From Bacteroidaceae bacterium (GTDB taxonomy: Bacteria > Bacteroidota > Bacteroidia > Bacteroidales > Bacteroidaceae): a DNA stretch of 64,000 nucleotides. How positions within the stretch are numbered: position 1 is the first letter of the stretch; the number at the start of each line of letters is the position of its first letter. The stretch spans positions 1 to 64,000 of the forward strand of contig JAFZWM010000013.1 in assembly GCA_017617315.1 (NCBI GenBank). The letters run 5' to 3'. Position numbers and translations under genes: made by a program. The notes beneath the pieces are model-generated. The model ran no database searches. It was not told where the DNA came from and saw nothing but the letters and a program-made list of their open reading frames with translations. Positions 35,074 through 43,842 of this stretch are shown one piece after another.

Positions 35074-35994
35074 TTACTTCTGCAACGGCTGCTGTGGAGT
35101 ATATGGCTGTGCCGGCTGCTGGTAGCCTGCCGGCTGATATGGCTGCTGATACTGCGGTTGCTGCTGATAGTACTGCGGAGCGGTTACGGTAAGAGCCTGA
35201 AGCATACGCGCATACACGTTGTTCAGTTCCTGAATCTGCACGGCCATGCGGCGTGTCTGCTCGTTTATCTGGTCGATGGTAGCCATCTGCATTCCTGCAC
35301 TTCGCAACTGCGTGTCGTAAACCGAGCTTAGGCTTGCGATGGTGCGGTTTAGCGTCTCCATCTCGGCAGAGCCTTCGGTTATGCGCGAACTCTGCTGAGC
35401 CACCTGTCCGAGCACCTCGGTAAGCTGCTTCAACTGCTGAACGTAGTCGTTCGTAGCCGACTCGAGTTCAGGATTGTTGATGGCCGACTTCTGCGCTGCA
35501 AGCATCTCCTCGGTGGCAGCAAGTCCAGATATTGCATTGGCAAGATTGGCAGCATCTACGCCGCCCTGCACGCCCACATTAGGCGCGCCCTGAGCCGATG
35601 CCACAGGCTGCTGTCCTGCAACAGGCATAACGCCTGCATAAGGCTGTGCCGCCATCTGTGGCGCTGCACTTGGCTGCGGAGGCATGTATGCCGCATTTGC
35701 GTTTGTCGTAACCTCATCATCGTCATCCTCAAGGATGTCGTAGTCCTCGGGCATCTCCTTGCCAATCTCGTTCTTGTCGAAAGGACGGTCGAAGGCTGCA
35801 AGGAAGAACACGATAACCTCGGTTCCCATGCCCAAGCACAACATTATATCGGCTCCCGAATAGTGGAGAAGTTTGAAGAGTGTACCGAGAATTACGATTG
35901 ATGCTCCCCAACTGTACGCATAATTCAGGAATGTCTGACCTGCCACGCTGTCCATCCAGTTTTGCAGACGGACTATAATATTCTTTTTTGCCAT
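35074..35994 (-). CDS. gldL: Type IX secretion/gliding motor protein GldL/PorL
   Basis: A 306-residue inner-membrane protein. Two helices (about 22-45 and 48-68) hold the charged residues expected for the proton path, K41 in LGTLFKLLHY and E59 in LGMGTEVIVFF. The cytoplasmic part has a Pro/Gln/Ala-rich insert (about 96-145), a coiled-coil region (about 160-265) and a Gln/Tyr/Pro-rich C-terminus (QYYQQQPQYQQPYQP). The low-complexity segments exceed the usual core of about 215 residues. It starts 7 bp after gldK. Confidence 0.93.
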   Translation of the reverse strand: MAKKNIIVRLQNWMDSVAGQTFLNYAYSWGASIVILGTLFKLLHYSGADIMLCLGMGTEVIVFFLAAFDRPFDKNEIGKEMPEDYDILEDDDDEVTTNANAAYMPPQPSAAPQMAAQPYAGVMPVAGQQPVASAQGAPNVGVQGGVDAANLANAISGLAATEEMLAAQKSAINNPELESATNDYVQQLKQLTEVLGQVAQQSSRITEGSAEMETLNRTIASLSSVYDTQLRSAGMQMATIDQINEQTRRMAVQIQELNNVYARMLQALTVTAPQYYQQQPQYQQPYQPAGYQQPAQPYTPQQPLQK

Positions 35995-36001
35995 AGTAAA
36001 C

Positions 36002-37447
36002 TTATTTCTTTATTTTAACTCTGCTGCTTGAAGCTCCGGCAAGCGAACGAACGCAACGGAAGCCGATGTAGCTTCGTCCCACGTTCTGATACTCTCCTAC
36101 TCGCCAAGCCGAACGGATGAACGATTCGGGATCTTTCCACGAACCGCCCTTCACCACTTTCTTCTTCAGACGATACGGGTCTTCGATAGCTGCGTTGTAT
36201 TTAAGATTAGGATTCAAGTCGCTCATGTTCTGCACGCCGCTTTCGGTATAGAGCGTGCTTGTCCACTCAGCCACGTTTCCGGCCATGTCGAAGAGGCCGT
36301 TTGAGTTGGCTGAATAGATTCCGCCCTTGCTCGTGATGAGGTTGCCGTCCTTGGTATAGTTTCCGCGGTCGGGCTTGAAGTTGGCATAGAAGCAACCTTT
36401 GTCGCTCTTAGAGTCCTCGCTCTCCCACGGGAACGGCGTGCCTTCCTTGCCTCGTGCGGCAAACTCCCACTCGCTCTCGGTTGGCAGGCGGTATCTCTGT
36501 ATATACTTGGCTGCGCCGCCCAGTCCCTTCATCAGGAACTCGGTGCGCCATGCGCAGAAGGCGTTTGCCTGCTCCCAGCTAACGCCCACAACAGGATAGT
36601 CGTCGTAGGCAGGGTTTGAGAAGTATGTGCGCATGTAAATCTCGTTCTCGGCATTGGTGAAGTCGTTCACCCAGCATGTAGTGTCGGGATAGATGTTTAC
36701 GATGTATGTGTTCAGGAAGTCGTAAGGGCCCGACAACGGGCGGTCTATCGTCTTGCGCACAATTCTGCCCTCGTCGTCTACATAGGCTGTATCTTTCGAA
36801 ATCATGACAGTCTTGTTGTAGTCAACGGGGATGTCGGTATTGAGCACGCGCTCCTCTGGATTCATGCGGTTGCGGCGGAGTGCGGCAGCCGTATAGTCGT
36901 AGATCTCGTACCGGTAGTTAAGCTGACGGTAGTCGAGCATCTTTGTGCCGTCGATAGGATGTGTGATGTAAAGGCTTTCGATGGCGCGAGCCTCATCTTC
37001 CGAAGGATGCTTCCACGGAATAGGCTTTGCCCAGTTGAGGTGCGGCTTCACAGGGTCGCCGTTCTTGTCTTCCTCAATCTTGTAAGCCTCGTTGCCGCCG
37101 TAAGCCGGGTCGGCAAGGCGTTCGCGAATGATGGAGTCGCGCACCCAGAATACAAACTGTCGGTATTTGGCGTTAGACACCTCGTTCTCGTCCATCCAGA
37201 AACCGTCTACCGATATCTCCTTCTCCGGAATCTTCAGCCCCCAAAGCGAGTCGGCGGTCATGCCCTGCTTCAGCGAGCCTCTCTTCACCATAACCATTCC
37301 GTAGGGTGCAGGCTCTCCCATGGCAGTACCGCTCACTCCGGTTACTTCGCCGCCCGATGCCATAACATTCTGCTTTGGTCCAAGGCACGAAGCCGTCATT
37401 GCAGCCATTCCGATAATGCAGATTATTGCTCTGATATTGTATTTCAT
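36002..37447 (-). CDS. gldK: Type IX secretion lipoprotein GldK/PorK
   Basis: A 481-residue lipoprotein with lipobox MTASC at about residue 21. The body is a formylglycine-generating-enzyme/sulfatase-modifying-factor fold: VDGFWMDENEVSNAKYRQFV, DDYPVVGVSWEQANAFCAWR, RLPTESEWEFAARG, GLFDMAGNVAEWT, VKGGSWKDP and YIGFRCVRS. In GldK this fold is structural, with GldN as partner in the periplasmic ring. It overlaps the porP stop by 4 bp. Confidence 0.95.
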   Translation of the reverse strand: MKYNIRAIICIIGMAAMTASCLGPKQNVMASGGEVTGVSGTAMGEPAPYGMVMVKRGSLKQGMTADSLWGLKIPEKEISVDGFWMDENEVSNAKYRQFVFWVRDSIIRERLADPAYGGNEAYKIEEDKNGDPVKPHLNWAKPIPWKHPSEDEARAIESLYITHPIDGTKMLDYRQLNYRYEIYDYTAAALRRNRMNPEERVLNTDIPVDYNKTVMISKDTAYVDDEGRIVRKTIDRPLSGPYDFLNTYIVNIYPDTTCWVNDFTNAENEIYMRTYFSNPAYDDYPVVGVSWEQANAFCAWRTEFLMKGLGGAAKYIQRYRLPTESEWEFAARGKEGTPFPWESEDSKSDKGCFYANFKPDRGNYTKDGNLITSKGGIYSANSNGLFDMAGNVAEWTSTLYTESGVQNMSDLNPNLKYNAAIEDPYRLKKKVVKGGSWKDPESFIRSAWRVGEYQNVGRSYIGFRCVRSLAGASSSRVKIKK

Positions 37448-38385
37448 AAGATTCTTACACTTTTATGCTTGTTCTTTCCTTTCTTGAATAGGTTAAGCTC
37501 GGTCTGGAATCCGAACACCAGTTCGTGGCTTCCGTTTGCCGCGCCCAATGCCGATGTGTACACCTCGTAGGCATAGCCCAGCGATATTCCGCCGAAGTCG
37601 CCTCCCAGCAGGAAGGTAACGGAGTTTGTCGGACTGTATCCCACTCCGCCGTAAAACCGCTTGTCGTCGTTCTTGTATGTGGCGCGCAGCGTAAAGTCGG
37701 TTCGCAGGGCGACAGCATCCGACATAACCATCAACGAAGGTTGTATAGAAATAAACGGATTATTTAGTTGTATATTGCATCCTCCTATCAAATAATAAGA
37801 CGGTGATACCTTTATTTCGTTGTTCTCGCCGAGCAATATTGTGGGCGAGTTAAGATGCTTGGCCGATAGCGAAACCCAGTAGCCCTCGTAGTCGGCACGG
37901 ATGCCGGCACTAAGGTCGATGGCGTTGCCGTCGGTCTCCGACGACGGGAATGCGGGGTCTGTCTCGGCCTCGCCAAACTCTATGTCGGTAGGATTGAACT
38001 TCTCGCTTATCATTCCGGCCTGAACGCCTCCGCTAAGCTTTATCTTTCCCACCATGCCATGATAGGCATACTGCAAGGCGAACCGCTGATGGCTGAACAT
38101 ACCAATGCTCTCGGTAAAGAAGTTGAGTCCCACGCCATGTCCCTGAGGCAGCAGAGGCATGGGCATATCGGCACTCACATGCATTGTTTTAGGCGCATTT
38201 TCCACTCCAACCATCTGCATTGCCACGGCAGCCGACACGTTGAGACGATCTTGCAGTCCCGACGATGCCGGATTGAAATATGGGTTCAATGCCCAATAGT
38301 TGCTGAAGTGCACGTCGTATTGTGCCTGCAAATCGGACGATATGCAGACAGCCGTCAATATCAACAATAAAAACTTCCTAACCAC
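37444..38385 (-). CDS. porP: PorP/SprF-family type IX secretion membrane protein
   Basis: A 313-residue outer-membrane barrel. The GTG at 38385 is chosen because VVRKFLLLILTAVCISSDLQAQ is a signal peptide directly followed by YDVHFSNYWALNPYFNPASSG, the family opening. The ORF extends 74 codons further upstream, but those codons are repeat tract C and have no protein character. PorP/SprF proteins support T9SS assembly or cargo anchoring. It is first of the porP-gldK-gldL-gldM-gldN operon. An upstream promoter was not identified with certainty. Confidence 0.88.
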   Translation of the reverse strand: MVRKFLLLILTAVCISSDLQAQYDVHFSNYWALNPYFNPASSGLQDRLNVSAAVAMQMVGVENAPKTMHVSADMPMPLLPQGHGVGLNFFTESIGMFSHQRFALQYAYHGMVGKIKLSGGVQAGMISEKFNPTDIEFGEAETDPAFPSSETDGNAIDLSAGIRADYEGYWVSLSAKHLNSPTILLGENNEIKVSPSYYLIGGCNIQLNNPFISIQPSLMVMSDAVALRTDFTLRATYKNDDKRFYGGVGYSPTNSVTFLLGGDFGGISLGYAYEVYTSALGAANGSHELVFGFQTELNLFKKGKNKHKSVRIL

Positions 38386-38429
38386 AATTATACAACTACA
38401 AAGCGCCCGATTTATTGCATTGATGCGAA

Positions 38430-38755
38430 AAAAAATTTTTTTAATTGACAATGCACAATGGACAATTAACAATGAGGACTTGAAAATTGAGAGTTGAAAA
38501 TTGAAATTTCTTTTCTGAAATTCGCTTTTTCTATTGTTTATGTTCTTTGAAAGTAAGCCGGTAGCAAGGGAGTAGCTACGGGGTAGCAACGGGGAAGATA
38601 CGTTCAAGGTACGTTGTAGGTACGTTCAGGATTCGTTCAAGGTTCGTTCAGGTAAGCCGATAGCAAAGAGGAAGGTACGGGGTTGGTTCGGACAAGCAAG
38701 CCGAAAGCGTCGGACGATTCTAAGTTGAAAATCGAGAATTGAAAGTTGAAAATTC
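38430..38755. repeat. Dispersed 11-bp-period repeat tract C
   Basis: This 326-bp stretch is repetitive. Boundaries are caatg-gacaattaacaatg and ttgaaaattgagagttgaaa (38435-38512) and a matching tract at 38725-38757. From 38560 there are 11-mers of ggtagcaaggg type; from 38603 to 38657 five 11-mers of ttcaaggtacg type. The far end meets the stop codon of the gene at 38756 exactly. It has the same orientation as tract B and is inverted relative to tract A. Confidence 0.85.
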
Positions 38756-39115
38756 TTAGAAATTAGGGTCTATATGAAATTTTAAATGATAGATGCTTTT
38801 TACTTTTTTACCATCTTTAATTGCAGGAGACCATTTCGGCATCTTTAGTATATGCTTAATCATCAAAGAATCGGTTCTACTGTTTTCGTTATAAGATTTA
38901 ACTTCCGTAATCTTGCCGGTTTTGTTTATTACCAAGTCATAGCGAAATTTATAGAAATCAAACGAATCTATTTTTGACCTTATAAGGTAAATGCCATAAT
39001 TCCCATCTTTTCCGTACATCGCAGCTTTATCTGGATTCGTACAGATTTGCTCATTCGTCTTGCACGATGTCATGCAAAAGAAAATAGACAAATAAATTAT
39101 AAAGCGTACCATCAT
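38756..39115 (-). CDS. TonB-C-terminal-domain-like lipoprotein
   Basis: A 119-residue lipoprotein with lipobox FFCMTSC at about residue 18. The mature part ends in DSLMIKHILKMPKWSPAIKD followed by GKKVKSIYHLKFHI, the strand-turn-strand pattern of TonB C-terminal domains (the usual P-x-W-x-PA motif is present). There is no N-terminal membrane anchor of a true energiser, so a TonB role is doubtful. Similar short lipoproteins are common in Bacteroidetes. AT-rich; its stop abuts repeat tract C. Confidence 0.7.
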   Translation of the reverse strand: MMVRFIIYLSIFFCMTSCKTNEQICTNPDKAAMYGKDGNYGIYLIRSKIDSFDFYKFRYDLVINKTGKITEVKSYNENSRTDSLMIKHILKMPKWSPAIKDGKKVKSIYHLKFHIDPNF

Positions 39116-39157
39116 TCTTGATTATTTAAGGAGAATCTATCGGATTTTTCATGACTG

Positions 39158-39165
39158 CAAATATA
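39158..39165 (-). promoter_or_regulatory. -7 box upstream of the TonB-C-like lipoprotein gene
   Basis: Minus-strand TATATTTG, 43 bp before the start. Confidence 0.45.
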
Positions 39166-39239
39166 GCAAACATTTTACAAAACACAACAATTTTGTACTT
39201 TATCAGCAACGCCTCACAAAGGAAAGCCACAGGCTCTCG

Positions 39240-39280
39240 TCCCGAACGAATCTCGAAGGAATCCCGAAGGAAAAAGGGGG
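39240..39280. repeat. Intergenic copy of the 11-bp-period repeat
   Basis: The first 30 bases are identical to 22570-22599. Units gaacgaatctc, gaaggaatccc and gaaggaaaaag follow each other. The rest of the 39116-39442 gap holds a promoter at 39158 and a terminator at 39376. Confidence 0.9.
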
Positions 39281-39375
39281 ATGTTGTTATTTAACATTAA
39301 CATCCTCAACTTTCCACAAATAATTCATCAGGAAAAACATCTTTTACAAAAGCATTTGTATTCACAAGCTACAAA

Positions 39376-39425
39376 AAAAGCGAAGCGCACACTTTCCATA
39401 ACGAAAAATTGTACGCTTCGCTTTT
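39376..39425 (-). terminator. Terminator of the long aroC-distal operon
   Basis: A 12-bp stem aaaagcgaagcg/cgcttcgctttt with a T run on the minus strand, 18 bp beyond the aroC stop. Confidence 0.8.
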
Positions 39426-39442
39426 ATATTCAATTCTGATAT

Positions 39443-40519
39443 TTACAAGTGCGTCGTCTTGTTGAGCAGATAATAGTCGAGGATTGTCATTGCCGTCATA
39501 GCCTCGACCACCGGAACGGCACGCGGCAGAACGCACGGGTCGTGACGGCCTCGAGCCTTCACTATCGTATCGTTACCGTCGATGTCAACCGTCTGCTGCT
39601 CGAAAAGAAGCGTTGCAACCGGTTTGAAGGCAACGCGGAAGTAAATGTCCTGTCCGTTGCTTATTCCGCCCTGAATGCCGCCGCTATGGTTGGTGCGGGT
39701 GTTTATGCGACCGCCATCGTTAAAAAAGCGGTCGTTCTGCTCGCTTCCACGCTGCTCCAGTCCGGCAAAGCCCTCGCCATACTCAAATCCCTTAACGGCG
39801 TTTATGCTGAGCATAGCTCCGCCAAGAGCCGCATGAAGCTTTCCGAAGGCAGGCTCGCCAAGCCCTACGGGACAGCCCTTAACAACGCAAGTGATTGTTC
39901 CGCCAATGGTATCGCCCTGCGCCTTTACTTCCGAGATAAGAGCCTCCATCTGGGCGGCCTTTTCGGCATCGGGACAACGCACAATGTTGCTTTCAGTCTG
40001 AGCAAGGTCGTACAAATGGTAATCGCGCTCAAGGGCTATGCCGCCAACCTGCGACGTGTAGGCAATCACCTCTACGCCCAACTGTCTGAGGGCAAGCTTT
40101 GCCAACGCTCCTCCAACGCATCGCGAAATGGTTTCGCGCGCCGACGAACGGCCTCCGCCGCGATGGTCACGTATTCCGTACTTCGAAAAGTAGGTATAGT
40201 CGGCATGAGACGGACGGAACAAGCCTCGCAGGTTCTCGTAGTCGCTACTGTGCTGATTGGTGTTGCGCACAATAAATCCTATCGGGCAGCCTGTGCTTTT
40301 GCCCTCGAAAATGCCGCTCAGGAACTCAACGCGGTCGGCTTCCTTGCGGTCGGTCGTTATCTTGCTTTGTCCCGGTTTGCGGCGATCGAGCTCGTGCTGA
40401 ACAAAGTCCTCATCGACCTCTATGCCAGCCGGAAATCCGTCGATAACTCCGCCCACGGCAGCGCCATGGCTCTCGCCAAAGGTTGTTACTCTGAAAATAT
40501 TACCAAATGTATTGCTCAT
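39443..40519 (-). CDS. aroC: Chorismate synthase
   Basis: A 358-residue full-length AroC, which converts 5-enolpyruvylshikimate 3-phosphate to chorismate with reduced FMN. Signature stretches are [34 protein letters not shown] followed by [14 protein letters not shown], and [35 protein letters not shown] is near the end. It lies 42 bp after slyD and is the last gene of the run from 47611. No functional link to the upstream lipid-like genes is apparent. Confidence 0.97.
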   Translation of the reverse strand: MSNTFGNIFRVTTFGESHGAAVGGVIDGFPAGIEVDEDFVQHELDRRKPGQSKITTDRKEADRVEFLSGIFEGKSTGCPIGFIVRNTNQHSSDYENLRGLFRPSHADYTYFSKYGIRDHRGGGRSSARETISRCVGGALAKLALRQLGVEVIAYTSQVGGIALERDYHLYDLAQTESNIVRCPDAEKAAQMEALISEVKAQGDTIGGTITCVVKGCPVGLGEPAFGKLHAALGGAMLSINAVKGFEYGEGFAGLEQRGSEQNDRFFNDGGRINTRTNHSGGIQGGISNGQDIYFRVAFKPVATLLFEQQTVDIDGNDTIVKARGRHDPCVLPRAVPVVEAMTAMTILDYYLLNKTTHL

Positions 40520-40561
40520 TTTATGTTTGCTTATGTTGTGTACTCGTCTTGTGTGCAGCCT

Positions 40562-41131
40562 TTACTTGCAACCGCCGCAACCACCTTCGCAACCACTACC
40601 GCAGTCGCCGCCGCCACATCCGCCGCAGCCTCCACAACCGCCGCTCATGGCATTAACAAAACTTGCTATTTCCTCGTTCGAAGCATCGCGAAGCTCTGAG
40701 ATTGTGCCCTTGAAGTTGAGGTCGAAGCCTGCCAGAGGGTGATTGAGGTCAACAACAACCTTGTCGGCCTTCACTTCCGATACTGTTCCGTTCATGCGCT
40801 GTCCCTCGGCATTCTGCAAAGGAATGACCTGTCCGGGACGGATATACTCGCTGTCGAACTTGCCGTCGATCTCAAAAATCTTCTTGTCGAGTTCAACAAC
40901 AGCCTCTTCCATGAATTCTCCGTAAGCATCCTCGCTCGCGATAGTAAAGTCGAAGTCGTCGCCCTTCTGCTTAGCCAGAATCTCGCTCTCGAACTTGTCG
41001 AGTGTGAATCCCATTCCTGAAATAAACTGGAAAGGATGTCCTGCCGGAGTCTCCTCGAAGAGTTCAACCTCGCCCTCGCTATTCTTTGTATAAAGCTTGT
41101 AAGAAACAGCTACATATTTGTTATCTGCCAT
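40562..41131 (-). CDS. slyD: SlyD-type FKBP peptidyl-prolyl isomerase with Cys-rich tail
   Basis: A 189-residue FKBP of SlyD type. The FKBP part has ETPAGHPFQFISGMGFTLD and DAYGEF, with the insert-in-flap region at about 75-125. Normal recovery of the FKBP fold follows (VVVDLNHPLAGFDLNFKGTI). The C-terminal 27 residues are Gly/Cys repeats with seven Cys, a metal-binding tail instead of the His-rich tail of the E. coli protein. Role: proline isomerisation/chaperone and possibly nickel handling. Confidence 0.9.
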   Translation of the reverse strand: MADNKYVAVSYKLYTKNSEGEVELFEETPAGHPFQFISGMGFTLDKFESEILAKQKGDDFDFTIASEDAYGEFMEEAVVELDKKIFEIDGKFDSEYIRPGQVIPLQNAEGQRMNGTVSEVKADKVVVDLNHPLAGFDLNFKGTISELRDASNEEIASFVNAMSGGCGGCGGCGGGDCGSGCEGGCGGCK

Positions 41132-41157
41132 TTTATAAATATATTGTTAAAAATTAG

Positions 41158-41871
41158 TTACAACTTTGACGGAAGCTGCTCGAGGTCGGTAATGATGATG
41201 TCTGGCACAGACTCGTCAATCTCCTCGTTGCCCCAGCCTTCGCCCTTGAGCCACGCCGTCTTGCAGCCTATCGACTTAGCCGGAACGATGTCCTTGCTGA
41301 ACGAATCGCCTACAACGAGAACCTCCTCCGGCTTCAGACCGAGAGCCTCGACGCCGAGAGCGTAGATTTTTGGATCGGGCTTGCGAACGCCGACCACAGC
41401 CGACTCTACAACGGCCTTGAAGTATGGCTCGAGACCGAAATCATCGAGAATGGCGTCGATGTTTCCGTAGAAGTTGGAAACAAGCACCACAGGATATCTG
41501 TCTGCCATCTCAGCAACGACGGCCTTTGTTGTGTCGAGCACATTCAGCACATAGTCGTTGCACAATCCGGCAATCTTATCTGTTAGCTCGCGTCGTTCTG
41601 CATCCGACACGTTCCAATACTCTTTGTGTACAAGGAACTCGGTCTCGACCGTAATCTTGGCCTGAAGCACCTGCAAAAACTTGTAGTAAGGCTTTATGAG
41701 AGGAAACTTAGCCAATGTCCGCTCTCCGTGAACATAAGCCTCTCTGAACTGCTCCTTGGTTACAGGAACGCCTGCTTCCTGATACTTCTCCCAAAGCACT
41801 TCTGCCCAATGACGACTATTGGTATCGATTGTACCACCATAGTCAAAAATAATTCCTTTCAAATTTTCCAT
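41158..41871 (-). CDS. HAD-superfamily hydrolase lacking the second motif-I Asp
   Basis: A 237-residue HAD protein. Motif I reads IIFDYGGTIDT: the nucleophile Asp is present but the usual second Asp (DxD) is Gly. Motif II is VLVSNFYG; motif III/IV covers KPDPKIYALGVEALG and VLVVGDSFSKDIVPAKS. The cap helical region is at about 20-100. Loss of the second Asp is seen in dehalogenase-type HADs, so phosphatase activity is uncertain. The ATG at 41871 (MENLKGII) is preferred to 41898, which overlaps the upstream gene. It lies 7 bp after the flippase-like gene, in the lipid-headgroup group. Confidence 0.82.
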   Translation of the reverse strand: MENLKGIIFDYGGTIDTNSRHWAEVLWEKYQEAGVPVTKEQFREAYVHGERTLAKFPLIKPYYKFLQVLQAKITVETEFLVHKEYWNVSDAERRELTDKIAGLCNDYVLNVLDTTKAVVAEMADRYPVVLVSNFYGNIDAILDDFGLEPYFKAVVESAVVGVRKPDPKIYALGVEALGLKPEEVLVVGDSFSKDIVPAKSIGCKTAWLKGEGWGNEEIDESVPDIIITDLEQLPSKL

Positions 41872-41878
41872 ATTTGTA

Positions 41879-42868
41879 TTATTTAGTACGGTTACCAACT
41901 TTCATCAACGACATTCCGATTACGGTCCAGATAAGTTCCCTTACACGGCATATAAGCCCCACAAAGAAGCCGTAGCCTGCCGGAATTGCCAATCCCTTGG
42001 CCGAGAGGGCAAATCCGCCTTCGCGACCGCCGACCTGCATCGGAATAAAAAACAACATGTTAGCAAAAAGCGACGTGAATGCCATGATATATATACATTG
42101 AACGTAACTTATGTCAGAATTGAATATCTGCAAGATGAAGAAGACCTCCGAACAGCCTATTATTCGACCGAAATACTCGAGCGCGAGCGTTGCGGCGAAT
42201 GTACCGCGGCTCTGGCTGTGAAGCTGCGCTATCTGCGCATCAATCTGCCTCAGGTTATCCTCCTTCTCCTCGATGAAGCGGCGCGCCCAGTTCTTTACGA
42301 ACGGAACATGCGTCAGCATCTTTACTGCCTTGTAGCTTATGCCCACCTTGTATCCCTTTATGAAGAAGTAGATTACAAGAACGCAGAACGCTCCCACAAC
42401 GGCAAGCAGCACGGCAAAGCTGGCATCGTAGCTCTCGAGCACGGCAAACAATACCACGGCCGTGAGCCAGAACCAGAAGTGACTGAAAACGTGCATCATG
42501 GCAAAGAGCAAGACGCTCGATGTGGCGCGGTTCACTCCCACCCACGATTTCAGTTCCATTATCTTGTACGGCTCGCTGCCCATCAGTCCGCAAGGCGTTG
42601 CGCTGTTAAGGGCAAACGATGTTACCGTTATCTTGTACAGTCTCCAGAACGGCATCGTAAACTCGCCGCTCGACTTCAGGAGCAACAGCCATGTGCATGT
42701 GTTCATGGCATAGAGGAATGCCCACAGCAGCATGACGAGCAGAAACCAATAGCCTGCCATGCTCAGATTCTCCCACACCATGCTGAAACTCACATCGAAC
42801 GTGAGCAGCATAACCACAATGGCAACGATGCCGATTACAAAGAAGATGTTTCTTGCCTTATTCGACAT
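41879..42868 (-). CDS. Lysylphosphatidylglycerol-synthase-TM-like (UPF0104/AglD-type) membrane protein
   Basis: A 329-residue integral membrane protein with about eight helices. The family pattern includes LNSATPCGLMGSEPYKIMEL and, near the end, FFIPMQVGGREGGFALSAKG. This family contains flippase-like subunits of lipid-modifying enzymes. Its start overlaps the CDP-alcohol transferase gene by 11 nt, so it may move the lipid made by that enzyme across the membrane (inference). Confidence 0.8.
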   Translation of the reverse strand: MSNKARNIFFVIGIVAIVVMLLTFDVSFSMVWENLSMAGYWFLLVMLLWAFLYAMNTCTWLLLLKSSGEFTMPFWRLYKITVTSFALNSATPCGLMGSEPYKIMELKSWVGVNRATSSVLLFAMMHVFSHFWFWLTAVVLFAVLESYDASFAVLLAVVGAFCVLVIYFFIKGYKVGISYKAVKMLTHVPFVKNWARRFIEEKEDNLRQIDAQIAQLHSQSRGTFAATLALEYFGRIIGCSEVFFILQIFNSDISYVQCIYIMAFTSLFANMLFFIPMQVGGREGGFALSAKGLAIPAGYGFFVGLICRVRELIWTVIGMSLMKVGNRTK

Positions 42869-43838
42869 AGCTGTCTATATTTTCAAGAAGACGCTTGCAC
42901 AACTTCTCGTGCTGATGGCGCATGTGAAGAAGAATTGCCACAAGCACCGTCATCTCGAACGCAAAATACAACCAAGGCAGATTCACCAGACACGCAATAT
43001 AGAGCACCGTGGCGCGCGTATTGTGCGTAAGAATGTTGGTCCACTTCATGAGCGGACGACTGCCTTCAAGAAAATCGTTTACAAAAGCCGAAGGGATATT
43101 CACGCCCTTCTTTATCCACTTCTCGGAGATGGCTTTGTAAAGAGCCTGCCAGTTCTTTGTTGCGCCCTCCTGCTGCTGAGTGTAGTTGGCATATCCCCAA
43201 GCAAAGAGATTCTCGAGGAGATGACCGCTCCACGGCTGGTTCTTGTACTTGTTGCGCCACTCTTCGCTTGTGTCGAACTCGCTACCATCCTCGCCCTTCA
43301 GGAAGAAAAGATGGATGTTGCGGTAATAGTCGGCAAGCGAACATTGATAGCGGTGGCACACCATTCCGGAGAACGCAGCAACAAAGAAGATGCTGAACGA
43401 CCACACATGGCCTTTCCAGAACGGAATCTCATTGTCCATGAGGCGGAGGCACACGGCAATGTAGATGACATAGAACCACACGTCGCCCGACAATCCGTCG
43501 AGGATTCGGCCGAGGCGCGACTTCTTGCCCGTCATTCGAGCCAACTGTCCGTCGGCACTATCGTAGAAGTTTGCCAGCGTGAGCAGCAGACAGCCCAGCA
43601 CGTTGATGGCAAACCAATGCGGAGTTACATCGGGATCGAAATAATAGCACACACCGGCAATAGCCCCGATAAAGATAGACAATATCGTAACCGTGTTTGG
43701 ATGTACATCAAACTTGTTGAAGAACTTCGCCCACCAAAAACCGATTGGACGGTTAAAGTGAATATCGAACCACTCTTCGGTATCTAACGATTTGTATGTA
43801 CTCTCAACATTTATTTCTTTATTTTCACTCATTTTCAA
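42858..43838 (-). CDS. CDP-alcohol phosphatidyltransferase-family membrane enzyme
   Basis: A 326-residue protein, longer than typical (about 200), because of a polar insert at about 160-240. The catalytic signature is DSADGQLARMTGKKSR followed by LGRILDGLSGD: the first part fits D-x2-D-G-x2-A-R-x8-G-x3-D, but the last Asp is one residue further along (x4 instead of x3). Membrane helices occur at about 50-68, 75-92, 115-150, 260-275 and 285-305. The family transfers a phosphoalcohol from a CDP-linked donor. The donor here may come from the neighbouring nucleotidyltransferase. The acceptor is unknown. Confidence 0.85.
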   Translation of the reverse strand: MKMSENKEINVESTYKSLDTEEWFDIHFNRPIGFWWAKFFNKFDVHPNTVTILSIFIGAIAGVCYYFDPDVTPHWFAINVLGCLLLTLANFYDSADGQLARMTGKKSRLGRILDGLSGDVWFYVIYIAVCLRLMDNEIPFWKGHVWSFSIFFVAAFSGMVCHRYQCSLADYYRNIHLFFLKGEDGSEFDTSEEWRNKYKNQPWSGHLLENLFAWGYANYTQQQEGATKNWQALYKAISEKWIKKGVNIPSAFVNDFLEGSRPLMKWTNILTHNTRATVLYIACLVNLPWLYFAFEMTVLVAILLHMRHQHEKLCKRLLENIDSYVE

Positions 43839-43842
43839 ATAT

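Noticed and set aside
38386..38607. N-terminal extension of the PorP/SprF ORF by 74 codons
   Set aside because: The extension is encoded by repeat tract C; the real signal peptide begins at the GTG at 38385.
39449..40699. Long plus-strand ORF of 416 codons opposite aroC
   Set aside because: It is antisense to aroC and slyD, both certain genes; long antisense ORFs are common in GC-rich coding DNA.
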